A stretch of 64,000 bases of DNA from Kryptolebias marmoratus (GCF_001649575.2 NC_051451.1:21725103-21789102), one strand, 5' to 3'. Shown: positions 1 to 13,000, counted from the first letter of the stretch. The notes: generated by a model not told the origin, from the sequence alone. Translations and numbers: made by a program.

Positions 1-3000
1 CTGCTGGGAATACCTCCGACTGAGTGTGGAATTTGCCATGAAACTCAAGCTCCAGATTTCCTTGAGCTGTAAAGTAAAGCTTGTTCCTGCAGAGCTACTG
101 AGGCCTCTCTGACCCAACAAGCAGACTAATCGTTTTGGATGTTCACAGTCATCTAGCTTAGATCCCCTTTGATACTTATAAGTTGAATGAAAAATTAAAC
201 TTAAGAATTAAAATTTCTTTATAATGATTGGTTCAATGTGGACATGGGTTACAAGTTATAACCCATGTCCACATTGAGGTTATAGCCTCTCATTAAGGGC
301 TGATAAAGGCTAACACAGTGGTTCTTGTGAAGAATTAAAACACCATATCCAGTTCTGAGGGAAGTCCTTTACCTTTGGCTGGTGTGTGAGGCAGGGGCTC
401 TTTGGGTGGTTTAAGTGGTGTCACTGTCAGTCTTTTGTCAGTTTTCTGTCTTGTGTCTTTCCTTTGTGCCCTTGGAGAGGAACTGGAACAACTGCTGGAG
501 CTGGTTACAGTCTCTCCTGAGCTAGATCACAAGATGCAAAAAATTAAATTTTTTTAATATAAATTGTCATTGTACTCCTGATGCCAAGTCACATAGCAAA
601 TAGCCTTATGCATTTTTTCTTACAACCTCTAGAAATCTTACAGTGTCCAAAAGTTAAGGTTGTTTCCTGCATGCATAAACGACTTATAGTCATTTTGTGA
701 GAAATCTATCCAAAAATACATTGTTACTCATGGAGCATAAAGCAATGGTCAACAAATAGCAGTGACACTATTGTAATTTGAAAGAAAAAAAAGCAAAAGT
801 CTTTAAAATATAGGGCCTTCTTTCAACAAATGTTTCAGTTCTTTAAGTCACTGACAGTTCAGATTCTGTTCGTAGACTTGTTAATAGAATGTTCTGTTAG
901 AATTTTATCAAACTTCACAATACCTGCTTTCTGGACATTTGACCAGAAGATAACTGGCTGAAGAGAAAGCAGAAGAAAAAAAAAGGTCTTGAATGAACTG
1001 GTTTGTTTTAACAAGTGATACTGAAAACATGAAGTTGTGCAAGTTATTTTAAAGAAAAAGTCTGGCTACCTTTGAGTCTGTGCCGTCTGTGAAAGTACTG
1101 ACAAATTAAGATGAGTGTGAACAGGAAGATGGACAGAAGGCCCAGTGAGCAGATCAGCACTGCACACAGAAACACATCTGAAATCAGACAGAAAGGCACA
1201 CCAAAGAGTTGTCAAATTAAGACTTGGTTAAAATTACACAAACTCACACACACACACAAAAAAAAGGCTAGAAATGAAAACAGTACCTGCAAATAAAAAC
1301 GACAGTCCTTCACCACTGCCATCCTCAGAAATAAAATGCACTGTGGGGGAAAAAACAAGTGGTTAAGCAAGAACAGCTCATAAAGATTATAAAATTGCTC
1401 TTGGAGTATATTTGTAAATTGCTGATGTCTGTGGGCACATCCCCAACAGTCAGAGAATCTCAGTGGTTTCTAGAAATACATAAACCACTGTCAAAAGAAA
1501 AAAAATCATCTGAGCCCACAGCAGGCACATACACAACCACACAAGTTGTTGGTTTATTGCTGTTCTTGGATAGAGTTTGGGGGGTTCCCATTGCTCTGTT
1601 TATCATCCTCATTTCAGAATCACTTCACAGTCGTTTTCATGTTTTTAAAGCACTTAAGGAAGGTCTTGTGACTTGAATGAGTCAGAGGTATTTTTAAAGA
1701 GTTTGAGAGCAAACAGAGGTGAAGATTTGATGTTGCATCTCCCATAATGAGATATAAATAAGTAAACCCACAGATAATGGGGGGAAAATAGATTTGAACT
1801 CTTAGTGACTTCAAGCTCATTCCCAAATGACTTGGCTGCCAGTAAAAGCTGACAAATATGATACAGATGAAGCAACACAATGATTTTTGGGGCAAAAAAT
1901 ACTGGGTGCCACATGCAAAACCCTTAGTTTAAAGAAGTTTAAATATATTGGTAAATCGTGTCTTTATCACATTGGATTTGTTTCTTTTTTTTTTTTTTTA
2001 CTTTTCTGTCTTTTATTTTAGTTAAAATATCTGGCAATGCCAACCCAAGAAAAAGATATCTAAAGTTGACAAACTCAAGCAGAGTAGATGACAGCCCACT
2101 TGTCCATGAGTGAGCAGCTAACTTTCAGACTAATGCAAGTAAACCAGACATCTGAACAGATTCACTCTGTGGTTAACCATGAGCCGGAGCCTCAAATCTG
2201 ATCCGTGCAAGCAGTCTGAAGTCAACAGGTTGGCTGTCGGAGAGCTTTTAGATCTGCATATGTTCTACAGATGTGCTTACAAAATACTGACAGCACACCA
2301 GTGGTGCCACGTTTATGCAACACATATCATACAGCCCATGATTACCGGGTACAACTGCATGCTCATCTGAATTTACCATTAATGAAAAGAAAAAGATGTG
2401 GTAAAATAACTGACAATGTTGTAAACCAGACGCAAAGAGCAGTGTTTAAAGAGATGTTATTTTACAGTAAGGAAAAGCAGCTGAAGGCACTCAAACATTA
2501 AAGATCTGAAGGTGGGATTTGGAGTTGTGGGAGAAGGCACATCGGCTTTTCCTATTAAGTGAAATAAAGGCGTAAATAAAAAAAATTCACTGGTCTTAGT
2601 AGGGTTTAGAAAAACTAAAGAGTAAGGGCTTCCCTAGATTGCAACCTTTTCCTTTTTGTTTACCCTCATAATGTCAGCTTTTGTGTTTTTGGTTCTGCGG
2701 TCAGTGCATGACTAAGATGCCTGAGGTTGTGGGGCTTCCTTGACGGGCCCAGAATATAGGGCAGGGCGTAGTCGTATGGCTCCGTCTGACTCTCGTATGG
2801 TTTTCAGGCATAAGGCTAGCGAAAGGTAAAATGTGTAACTGGGTCACACATGGCCACATCAAAGTAGGGAAGAGCAAAGGTGCAAAACACAACAACCCCC
2901 CCACCCCCTGAAAAAAATCTGAATAGAAAACACATTTTTACAAAATGCAATGTTTTAGAAAAGGTTTTAGAATTTTTTTTTTTTCATGTTATCCATTTTT

Positions 3001-6000
3001 AAATGCTCCTGGTTTTATTTTGTTCAGTAAAGTTACATTTTACACCTCAAGATCACAACATAATACATCAAATTTCCGAAATCTGTCTGATCTATCTGTC
3101 CAGTTTGGATTAAATAATTCTTGTGAATAACTATTTTTCACGTGCTGTCTAAATCAGCTACAAATCATATTTCTTCACTGTTTTTATTATTGATTTCTGC
3201 AGAAACTAAATTAGTTGCAACCAACTTTTCCCCCAAAAGATTTTCTCGAGGTCTCCAAAAAAAAGAAAAAAAAAGCTGCGCTCAGAATGCTGACGTCATG
3301 ATTTACAGAGCTTAAAGACATTGCCAGCTCAGCAACACCACTTTTTCCCCCTCAGTGCTCTTACATAGAGTGATATTGTTGGCTGTGTGAGATCACTGTT
3401 TTGGGTTGGAAATGCCAGAGGACTGGGGTCACGCTCAAATAATATTGCAGCTAGAGTCAGAATACATGAAAAACATTTATGTGTTTCTTGTGCTTTAGTT
3501 AAAAAAACAAAAAAAAGAAATTTGCAAACCCTTCCTTTTTTATTGTCAGATGTGTTGAGCAGTGTCCCTCAGCTGAACACATGTGGCTAGAAGGGGAGGA
3601 ATTTTTCCTTAAAAAAATCTTTTGCAGAGGAGTCTCTCCAGAAATCCCCTTTGCTTTTTATCACAACATGTTGAGCAAACATATGCAAAAGCAGAAAGTT
3701 TAGATATAGTCATAGGCACAGTCTTGCTTTTACCACAAGGTAATGACAAATAATTTCCTCACCATGTTGCCTAAACTACATTTGAATAATTAACTTTACA
3801 TTTATGACTGACAAAAGTCAAAGAAGAAAGTCAATCTTGAATCGTTTATGTTTCTTTCCTATTATTACTTTTTCCCTCTAACAAGGAACATTTGTCTTTA
3901 TAGATCTTATTGAAGGATGGACAGTCCTTCAGACATGGAGGATACTGGGTAAGGAAAGGCCTTAAATTCAAACTCAAATTGCTTTTAGGTTAATTTCAGT
4001 GAACTTTTAGGCTTAACATGTAAAATGGCATTGTAGCAATTTTAGTTTGCACTATCTTTGTTTATTTTTCTAATACTAGAATATATTTCAGATGGGAAAA
4101 AATGATTAATGGGTAGCACAATACGACAGTGGTTAGAGTCGTCACCTCACAGCAAGAAGGATGCAACCTTTCTGTGTGCAGTTTACATGCTCTCCCTGTC
4201 CATGAGTGAGTTTTCTCCAGGTACTCCAGTTTCCTGCCAGAAACCAAAAACCTGCATGATAGATTAGTTGGTAAGTCTAGAACTGTCACTAGGTGTGAGT
4301 GTGAATGGTTGTTTGTCTTGTTTGTCTCAAAGCGGCCCTGTGATGGACTAGTGGGCCACAGAATCATATGAAAAATGCAATAATTCACGCTCACACTCAG
4401 GGACAATTTTATAGTTTTTACACACTTGTGCCAACCAGACCTAAACTGGGAATTTGGATGTGACATTCCCTTCTGCCGTATTTCTCAGTGAGAAAATCAA
4501 TACATACTGCATTAGCTTGCTTGTTTATTTCTTATTTTTTTCACACCAGTTTTTGACCACAACTTGGAATGAAGATATTCAGAAATCATCAGAACATTGC
4601 TATATTGTGGTTAGTGCTATTTCTTAAAGTATAATATCCTCCAGTACTTTCTCAAAGTTTTTTCCAAGGCTGTGGTGACTCAAAGTTGAACTGAGTTGTT
4701 ATTCCCTGGGGAGCATTTATGTGGCAAGCCAGGTCTTTTGCACAAAATGTCTGGGTTTTTAGAAAGTCTGTTTCAAATTTTACAAATGCACTTTGCTGTT
4801 GAACTAAGATATGATGCTATGTTTGTCCATAGTTTTGCATGGTTTCAGCATGTTTACTAGCTCAAGTTTGTACATGTTTGTATTGTACACACACACATAC
4901 ACACACAAAAAACCCCACCAACACAGGAACCAGACCACCAGAATGTTCAAATATTGATTCAAAGAAACAAATAAATAAGAAACATTCTCCAGCTATGCAA
5001 AAACAATCTTGGCAAAGACTTCACTGGGCCATCAGCATCAGAGCTCAAAACATCACCACCATATTCCAAGAAGTAGTCCTCACCACCATGTGGCTATTGA
5101 CTGAAGACTCTTGATTATCTTTGTTACCAGTTTTGGGTAAAAATTGGTTTGCAATAATTAAGAATTAGACAAGGGCACTAATTTCTACTTCTTTTCTCAA
5201 AACGTCTCATTCACAATGACAACTAAGCTGAACCTGTCTCCTACTAACCTTTAACCTTTCTAGTTCCAGTCTTGTAAGGGTCGCACGAGTCAAGTATTCC
5301 CTCAAGCTAAAACCTTACTTTGTTTTAGCACAGATTCAGCATTAAGAGTTTTTTTCTCTCTACTGTGAAAAAAAGCATACACCTCTGCTGCTTCTGACCG
5401 CTATGGTTGGTGAATCAAGAGACCAGGTTTCCTCCTACATGAGAGGAAGAGCAGGGAGGCCTGCAGATGATGCGCTGAAGGGGAGGCAGAGCTAATTTGC
5501 TTAAGTATGGATTCATAAATACAAATTTTGTTTCTCTATTTGTCAACGTTCATCCCATTATCAGCCAAAATAGATTCTTGGTCTTTTAAAATTTTGACTT
5601 TGAGAGAAAACTGAATTATTTCTTTCTTTTTTTTTTTTACCTGTAAGCTGTGTGGTGCTGGTACCATTGGAGGAGGCTCTCCATATATTTTTGTGTTTTC
5701 GGATCTCCTGAACTCTACAGCTGTAGAAGCCCTGATCCATCCCTGTCACGCTGAGGATGAGCAGCCGGTACACGTTGCCCCCCTCATCATCGTACAGATG
5801 AAACTTTGGCTGGGGGAAACCGCGGGTGTAGTTCCCATACAGCTTCATCTTCTTTACGCCCATCCTCACGATCAGAAACTGACCAGGTGCAGCAGGGGAG
5901 GTGGGTGGAAGAGAAGATGGAGGCACAAGAGTCGGTGAAGTAAGAGGGGAAAAGAACCAGCGGAGAATGAGGACACTGCTGCTCCTCTTCCTCTGAGACA

Positions 6001-7313
6001 CCAGACAGGACAGGGTCAGGTTGTCTCTCTCTGTTGCTAAGACAACAGGCCCAGGTGTGACTGTCACGTTCAGGGTGTGACATACTTCTGTTGGCACAAA
6101 ACACAGGTATTAACATTTTTCTTTTTAAATTTGAATTTTCAAATCTCTATCTTTTTAGTTTTTTTAGATACTAAACTATGCAGTATGTGCATCTTGTTTA
6201 ACCATGCGTGAGACTTGCAGTGTTTGATATCTTGCTGCAAATGTTGTTTTGGTCTACTGATTTACGACAACAAATTAAAGTCAAAACACATTCTTCCACA
6301 AACATAAGTCACACAGGCACAGTGTGAACCAGCTTGCGTGACTCCTCTCAGCTTTTTTAAATTAGTAAATAATCGGAGTTGATAATGTGCCTCACATGGA
6401 AAACTCAAGAGTTCTTTTTAACAAGAGTTTATTTCCTGACAATTACAGCTAATTGTAGCATTTACACAAACTAAGTTTATGCACACAGTGGTTTGAAGAA
6501 TTTGGAGCTCAAACTATCAATATTATGTGTCTCTATATCATAAAATGGGGTTAAAGCTAAAAGGCAAGAAATGTCTAAGAGAAAAAACACTAACTCACAA
6601 GTTGTTTTCCCTTACATTTCTTTTCTAAATGTTTTTAAGTTTTTTTCTGGTGACAGCAGGGAAACATCTGTTGAAAAGACAAATAGGAGCCAGTATATGA
6701 AAGAAGACAGGCAGAAAGAAGCTACAGGTGGGAAACATTCATCCTCTGCGCCTTACAACCCAATGCACCCAAGATAACTGGGACCATCTGGTTCATTTCA
6801 TTTTTTTTTACCCCTCATGTGTGTCAGTTTGTAATCTCCCTCTGGGTCCTCAATTTCTGTCCTACATAATTAAGTGTGACAACAAAAGCAGGAAAAAGTA
6901 ACTAAAAAGTAATAATGCACAACTGAACATATGAAGAAACTTATCAACTGAGAAATAAACATTTTTGTCAGTTTATAGAAAATAAACTAAACTTTTCACT
7001 TATCTCAGAGAACAAATTTTAAGTGTTTAAATTTCCAAAAAACACAAGTTATTTTACTAAAACAGAATTGCCAAAGTTTAGTAATAGTTAAAGCACATCT
7101 TGCAGACACCATGCGTATGAGAAGAGACATTATTTTAATACAAAGGTTCTATAATATAACCTAAATCTATTGTTTCACAGTGGAATGCAACAATCTTATT
7201 ACTTTTTTTACATGTTTATTAGCTTTCTTACTGGTTTATGTTGCTGTAAACAAGGCAAGCTTACCTGTGACCAGAGCCTCAGTCAGGACAAGGACCACTA
7301 TAGAAAAGTACAT
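1..7313 (-). CDS. vstm4: vstm4: V-set and transmembrane domain protein 4 (3' end beyond window)
   Basis: Exons in transcript order: 7265-7313, 5641-6087, 1287-1340, 1070-1177, 373-516 and a tentative 1-66. Every junction is GT-AG in phase 1 and the frame stays open. Exon 1 encodes a hydrophobic signal peptide (MYFSIVVLVLTEALVT). Exon 2 is the whole Ig V domain: Cys44 and Cys140 form the expected disulfide pair, Trp60 is the core tryptophan, and DQGFYSC is the F-strand motif. N-glycosylation sequons occur near residues 23, 39 and 102. Exon 3 is a short stalk, exon 4 the single membrane helix (about 184-207) followed by basic residues, and exon 5 a Ser/Lys/Pro-rich tail starting GETVTSSSS. The mix of LNVTV, GPVV, RWFF and CRVQEI with that tail fits VSTM4, whose mammalian member is described as a T-cell inhibitory or vascular surface protein. 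The position next to cefip agrees. Exon 6 is the weakest call, and the tyrosine-bearing tail motif recalled for the human protein is not in the window. Which teleost paralog (a or b) this is cannot be told. Confidence 0.9.
234..276. repeat. Perfect 18-bp inverted repeat with 7-nt loop
   Basis: Bases 234-251 (CAATGTGGACATGGGTTA) are exactly reverse-complementary to 259-276, with CAAGTTA between. The hairpin lies in the intron between vstm4 exons 5 and 6. It could be a MITE relic, a cruciform-prone palindrome or a small structured RNA. No flanking duplication is evident. Confidence 0.9.
1341..5640. other. Large vstm4 intron (between V-domain and stalk exons)
   Basis: This 4.3-kb intron separates the V-domain exon from the stalk exon. 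It holds a decayed interspersed repeat (about 4108-4370), a short (CA)n tract near 4887-4909 and AT-rich sequence. I looked for an extra phase 1-1 exon with coding similarity and saw none. Short open frames here have no family resemblance. Confidence 0.7.
4108..4370. repeat. Decayed teleost interspersed repeat
   Basis: The stretch reads like the common fish repeat that runs from 'cagtggttag' through 'cacctcacagcaagaagg', 'tctgtgtgcag', 'ggtactcc' and 'gtgtgagtgtgaatggttg' to 'ggccctg'. This copy carries several substitutions and a truncated end. I do not know its class with certainty, and the ends are approximate. Confidence 0.65.
6088..7264. other. vstm4 intron 1
   Basis: This AT-rich intron lies between the signal-peptide exon and the V-domain exon. 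No repeat family, RNA gene or further exon is recognisable. The downstream acceptor has the form TTTTGTGCCAACAG and the donor is CACAG|GTAAGC. Confidence 0.7.
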
Positions 7314-7357
7314 TTTCCACAGTCAGCGGATCCATAAACCCAGACAACTGCACAGCA

Positions 7358-7367
7358 CTTATACAAG
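7358..7367 (-). promoter_or_regulatory. Possible TATA element of vstm4
   Basis: On the minus strand the sequence reads CTTGTATAAG, about 45 bp before the vstm4 start codon at 7313. This would give a leader of roughly 20 nt, which is short. The call rests on motif and position only; an upstream non-coding exon is equally possible. Confidence 0.3.
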
Positions 7368-8557
7368 CAGCTACATTCAAAACAGAGCCTGACTGCACAA
7401 CCCACCAGAGCCCTTACCCACCATTAACTCTTCTCCTCTTTCTCCTCTTTTCTCTGTAATATGAAACAGTAAAGGCTCTGTTCCCACTTAGAAACTCCCA
7501 CTCTCTCCCTCACTCTTCCCTCCAACTGTCTCCGTCAGCCTCTCTCTGTTTTTCCCTCTGTGTCCTGCAAAAACGTAGGAAATGTCATTTCCTGTGTTCC
7601 CGTGAGTGGGTGTTGGATCAGAGCCCAGCACCCCAGAATTCTGAGGTGACAGTCACGTCCCATGGTTTGTTCATCTTGCCTGTTTCGGTAAAACTTGCAC
7701 AGTTTCTGTTTGTGTATGCAGGCTGTGTTTGTTTCTGTTCAGGCACATACAGATGTGTTTGTGGTGGGACGTCTCCCTGTCTAGCTGCTGGACAGAGTGG
7801 CATGGGCTTGTCTCTGGCTGTGGTTGTCGGACTGTCCCAGTGGTATGAAGCCTGCTGCTTTATTGGGCTGGCTAAACTGCTGAGGCAGGGCTTCTGCTGG
7901 CGGTTTGAGCTCTGCCAAAGCCAAATGGAATTACACAACACATTTAACCCTTCAAATAGCATGTAGATTCTCGTGCAAAGTGTGGAATCAGTGGAAAATG
8001 TTCTGGCTAAAGTCCCTGGAAGGTTTAATTTTTTCTCACCTAGAGAAAGAAAGCATCATGTCTTCAAAATGCAGCAAGTGTATAGTTTAATCAGCTAAAG
8101 TTTAAATCATACATTACTTAAAGTTTATTTTGGGATTCCCTTAAAGTCATCCTTCTCTTTTGTCCTATAAGTTCAAGGCTTTGCTCCAGCAGAGGAATCA
8201 CTCTCCTCTGCCCTGCAGTGGTCAAAGCAGGTTACTGCTTCTCAGGGATCAGCAGCATTTTAAACTGAAGAGTTACATGTATTCTCTCTTCAGATATACA
8301 TCATTTACGTTGACAGAACATTAAAGAAAGATTTTCAAACCGTATTGTCTGTATCATCTCAATGATGTAGCAGCTAAGGCTTCAGGATTTAATATGTTTG
8401 ATGCAGCAGAAGAGCATTCAAACACAAAGGTCATGAACAAAATATTTTCTCTTAATAGCACCTTTGAATTATCTTGTACTGATTAAAAAGGTACATCGTT
8501 ATGAGTTAATCATATTAGGGGTAAATTTCAAGAGTCAAAGAAGCATGTCAGTAATTA
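7368..8557. other. Intergenic spacer between vstm4 and cefip
   Basis: The pyrimidine-rich block 7430-7570 (TCTCC and CTCTC runs) lies upstream of vstm4 and may belong to its promoter. Overlapping open frames at about 7610-7966 exist on both strands. They lack similarity, splice context and composition bias, so I do not treat them as genes. I see nothing else here. Confidence 0.6.
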
Positions 8558-9110
8558 TACAACCCTATTCCAAAAAAGTTGGCACTATGTAAAAGAATAA
8601 ATGACTGGAAAGCAGTCCAGAGTGTGATCCACCTCTTACATGTTAACCAGTTTCCAGTCCTGACCCATAGTTGCTCCTCTCATGAATGTGTATGCTATAA
8701 TAAACCAGACTGGAATCAGAAAGTCATCAAATTTCTTCCGAGCCTGGTGCCAACCTGATGAGCTGACCCATTTATTTAATTTGTTATGTGTGCAGGGCAG
8801 AGGGTAGTCAAACACTGCAGTATTGGTTTTCAGCGTTTCCTTTGTGCACAAAGAATTCCCTTAAATTATTTTATTGACATTACTGCACACTGTGAATAAT
8901 GAATTCCCCAAATTCTTTGAAATATTACCTCGAGGAACATGTTTTAAAATTAAAAACCACTGACTTGTGCATTTATTCCACAGTGTGGTGAATCCTTCCC
9001 TGAGAGTCAGGCAGGATAAGATCTTTTTACATCCCATCATGTTAATGAGCAGTTGACAATTAACTTAAATTACCTATGAACTCAACTTTTGTATTTAATT
9101 ATTCATAACA
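8558..9110. mobile_element. Decayed non-autonomous DNA transposon (teleost 'ACAACCC..ATTCCAAAAAAGTTGG' family)
   Basis: The left end (8558-8583) carries the ACAACCC/ATTCCAAAAAAGTTGG signature known from many fish genomes. The interior around 8900-9070 matches the same family: CCCCAAATTCTTTGAAATAT, then GAGGAACAT, then CACAGTGTGGTGAATCCTTCC, then ATCATGTTAATGAGCAGTTG. Near 9081-9092 the tract CTCAACTTTTGT is a worn inverted copy of the left terminus. The superfamily is not assigned here. The copy carries many substitutions and no intact transposase. Confidence 0.7.
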
Positions 9111-9187
9111 CAAAGGGTCAACGCAAGCACATATTTTTAAGTCATTAAAACTTCTCTGATCAGACATTTTTGTCTTTTAAAATAGAG

Positions 9188-10073
9188 TTTATTGATGGTC
9201 AGATTCTGATATTATTTACATTTCACATAGCATCCTTACACTTTTAAAAATAGAGTTGATAAAATGATATATTTTTACAAATTAAAATAAAATCAAAGTT
9301 TTGCAGCAAAATTTTATTTTTTCTTTCTTTTATTTACAGCCATTAATATCTGAAACAGTCACACGATAAGAAATAAATAAAATGTTTTTATTGTGTGAAT
9401 AAGTTTATGACATGCTACTTTCACAGCAACATGCAAACATTCTCAGAAATGTCCACATTTTAAAAAATGGACTGTTGTATTAAATTAAATCTTAAAAACA
9501 GAAACAATTACCCCACCATGTGCTGATTTTCTCACTGTTGCTGAATTTGCAAACTATGCTTTACAACCTTTTAAAATATTTGATACTTCACATTTCATTT
9601 TTCATGCATTACATAAAGCCAGTAAAGGCTTTCACAATCAAAAGAAAGAGAAAAACTTAATGGCCGTGTCAGTTTTCATAGCACAGAAAATATTTGTTTG
9701 AAGCTCCAAAACAGTTTTGAGTTGGAGGTTGTTGCTTTTTAATGTATTATGTTTGTCCAAGTACAACAGGCAACAAAAAACAGATAATACTGTTAAACCA
9801 CGTCTTAGCTTGCCACATTCAAAAGTCAAATGGAATGGTGAACTTTTTAAAACAATAAATAGAACAGCAAAGTTCTGAAAAAAGCAGCAGCAACAATTTA
9901 AAGCATGTCACATGGACTTTTAAAATCTACAATCCAGAAACAACAGAATTTTAATTTTAATTTATATTTTTTATCTCAGAAGGACCTATTATATTTCATG
10001 TATTTTCCATACAATGCATTTGGGGTATAAATACTCTGTAAAATACTGCTATAATTTCTTTCTGTCTTTGTTC
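9188..10073 (-). other. cefip: cefip 3' untranslated region (inferred)
   Basis: Downstream of the cefip stop the sequence is AT-rich and non-coding. On the minus strand AATAAA hexamers lie near 9380, 9330, 9311 and 9188-9193, so polyadenylation could happen at several points before the transposon at 9110. The end chosen here is the last candidate signal; transcript data would be needed to fix it. Confidence 0.45.
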
Positions 10074-13000
10074 TCACCAGTCTGACACCTCCATGAAGTC
10101 CTCCAGTTCACTCATGGCTATAATGTCACGAGGTTGACACAGAGAGTTAGTTGTTTTATTGTCTTCACAAACTGAACTTCCTATAAGCTGGTTGTTTGAG
10201 TTACATTCTGACAGTGATTCATTTGAGTCCTGTGTGTTGTTTACTGTGTTGTATGTTCTGTTAATGTCATTAACTGTGTCCATGTAGGGTGTCTTCTCTG
10301 GGCTGTACCGATGGCCTTCAGAGTTCTCCTGTCCTTCAGTTGAAATGTTGCTCTCTCCAGGATGCTGTTGGACAGTTGCAGGACCAGATGACCTGTTGAG
10401 GTGCACAGAGTTGATAACAGCTGGCTGGTAGCTTTGGGGATAACTGTGGTAGCCTTGGTAAAACACAAACGGCTTGCCGGCAAAAGATGCCCGGGTGACG
10501 GGCTGCTGTTGAGGCTTGATCTGCATTTGGGGTTGGAGTTGAGCCTGTGGGTATGTTTGCTGGGGCTGAGATTGCGAAATGTTTTGACCTGACTGTCGCA
10601 CATTCAGCTGAACATATTTTCCTGTCTCTGGGTCAAAGAAAGTTTTTGTTTTCACTTGAACAGGTACGTCAACCAGAAAGTACTGACCAGAACCCAAGTC
10701 TTGCAGAACCTTGCGCTGGGTCAGCGGGTAGGACTGATGATAGGGGCTTGACTCTACATGGTACTGTGTCACTGGAGCAGAGTGGGGGTTGGTCAGGTGG
10801 GAAGTGGGAGATGAAGAAACATGAGCAACTGTCTTAGGAGCAGCAGCTTTGGAAGCATTGCCAGAAGCATGAAGAGACACAGAAGGTAGGGAAGGAGTGG
10901 AGCCTGCATGAGCTGAGGAAATGGGAAGCGAGATTGGACCAGTGGCATGAGGGGAAGCATGGAAAGAGTGATGAGAAGACTGGTGCTCTGTATGAGAGGA
11001 GGGCAAGCTAGATCCCAGAGTTGGAGCATGAGCAAAGGCAACAGGTGGAGAACAATGAGGAGAAGCCACAGCATAATGATTGGAGGAGCATACCTCAGTG
11101 GAGGAAGGCAAACTGGAGACTTCTTTCTCAACTCCTACTGAGCTTCCTGCTGCAACTTTAGACAGTTCTTTCTTTATCCTTCGAGATGTCAACCTCTGAG
11201 CTCTGCGCAAGGCCTTTTCACTTTTTGGTGGAACTGTTGGAGGTTTGCCCAGAGAACGGGACACATCACTGCTGAAGCTACAAGCTGATTCAGGTCTCTC
11301 AAAATCCAACAGGGCTCGTACGTCTGCCATGTCTGCTGCACTTGTCGCAAAGCTCTCCACATCCTCTGACATATTGCTGACAATAGAGCGGGACTCATCA
11401 TCATCCATTGCCATGCTTCTCCTGGAGTAAGGCCTTTGATGAGTGATGGAAGTTGAATAGTCTTGTGATGATGATGCTGAGAGGAAATTTGCAGATTCAC
11501 TGTTAGAAGCAAATTGGTTTAATCCTTTTTCAGGACTGACAGGAGTTTCAGCACTTCGTCTAATTGTCTCCTGTTCATCCTCTTCTCTGTCTGATGCCCT
11601 GTCTGAGGGTGAACCCATCCAGAAATCCTCTCCAAAGTTCTTATGAAACCGTGGTTTGACTGACTTGGTGAAAGAGGAACCTCTAAAAGTGTTATCCTTT
11701 ACTCTAAACATTGAAGGTTTGACTCCTAGAGCAGGAGAGGAAACATTAGAACGGGGCAGAGGAGGAGCTGGAGATATAGCAGCATTTGGTTTGTGAAGCT
11801 TAGTGTGGTACAAAAAATCCTCAGTTGATTCAGCCACTGATTGGTTGCTTTTTTGATGTGAAGGTAAAGGGGAAAATAGCTGTCTTTCTTTGGGCTTCTT
11901 CTCCGTGTCGATTGAGGTTATAGCATAATACTGAAGAGCATCCATCTTTTGTGCTGCTCTTTCCTGCTTCTCCATCTGAACCCTTCTTGCCTTTTCCCTT
12001 TCACCTTCTTCTTTCTTTTTAGCCTGTGCATCAGTTTCTCTATTAGCCAGCATCACTTCTTGTGCAGTTGTATTTTTCTCAAGGAGAATTGTGCTCTCGT
12101 GTTTGGCTTGCAGTTCTTCACTTTGTTTTAAGATGTTCTCATTTTCAGCAGTCCTTTCCTCATTGTTATGGGTTTTCATCCATTCTCCTTTTATATGTGT
12201 TTCTTCCTTGTGTTCTTCAGTCTGCTGCTGCATTTTCTTCTGTTCATGGATCAGTTTGGTATTTTCCTTGTCTAAATTCAAGGCAGATCTCAATCCCTCT
12301 CTCGGTTTTCTTTCAATTTCCTCTTGAATATCAACAACTATATTTTCCTTTGACTGTTTAGCTTGTCTTTGCTCCTCAATCAGAGCAGATCTCCTTTGCT
12401 GCCTTTCTTGTGCAGCCTTCCTCTGGTGTTCCTCTTCTACTCTTTTCTGTTGCTCCTCTGAAGCTCTTCTTTGTTGCTCCTCTTGAGCAGCTTTTCTTTG
12501 TTGCTCCTCCTCTGCAGCTCTTCTCTGTTGCTCCTTTTGAATAGCCCTTCTCTGTTGTTCACGTAAAGCTCTTTTTTGTTGCTCATCTTGTGCAGCTTTT
12601 CTTTGTTGCTCTTCCTCTGCAGCTTTTCTTTGTTGCTCCTCTTGAACAGCTCTTCTCTTTTGCTTTTCTTTTGCATCTTTCCTCTGTTGTACCTCTTGTG
12701 AAGCTCTTCTTTGCTGTTCCTCTGACATTTTTCTCTGTTGTTCTTCTTCTTGTAAAGCTCTCTTTTGCCTCTCCTCTAGAGCTGCTTTCCTTTGTTGCTC
12801 CTCTTCTGCACCTCTTCTTTGTTGGTCTTCATTTGCAGCTCTCCTTTGTTGCTTTTCTTGAGCAGCTCTCCTTTGTAGCTCTTCTTGAGCAGCTCTCTTT
12901 TGTTGCTCCTCTTGAGCAGCTCTCCTTTGTTGCTCGTCCTCTGCAGCTCTTTTTTGTTGCTCCTCTTGAACAGCTCTTCTCTGTTGTTCATGTAAAGCTC

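Noticed and set aside
7610..7966. Pair of 114-118 codon ORFs on both strands upstream of vstm4
   Set aside because: No recognisable domain, no splice structure and mutual overlap on opposite strands; chance open frames in a slightly GC-richer patch are likelier.
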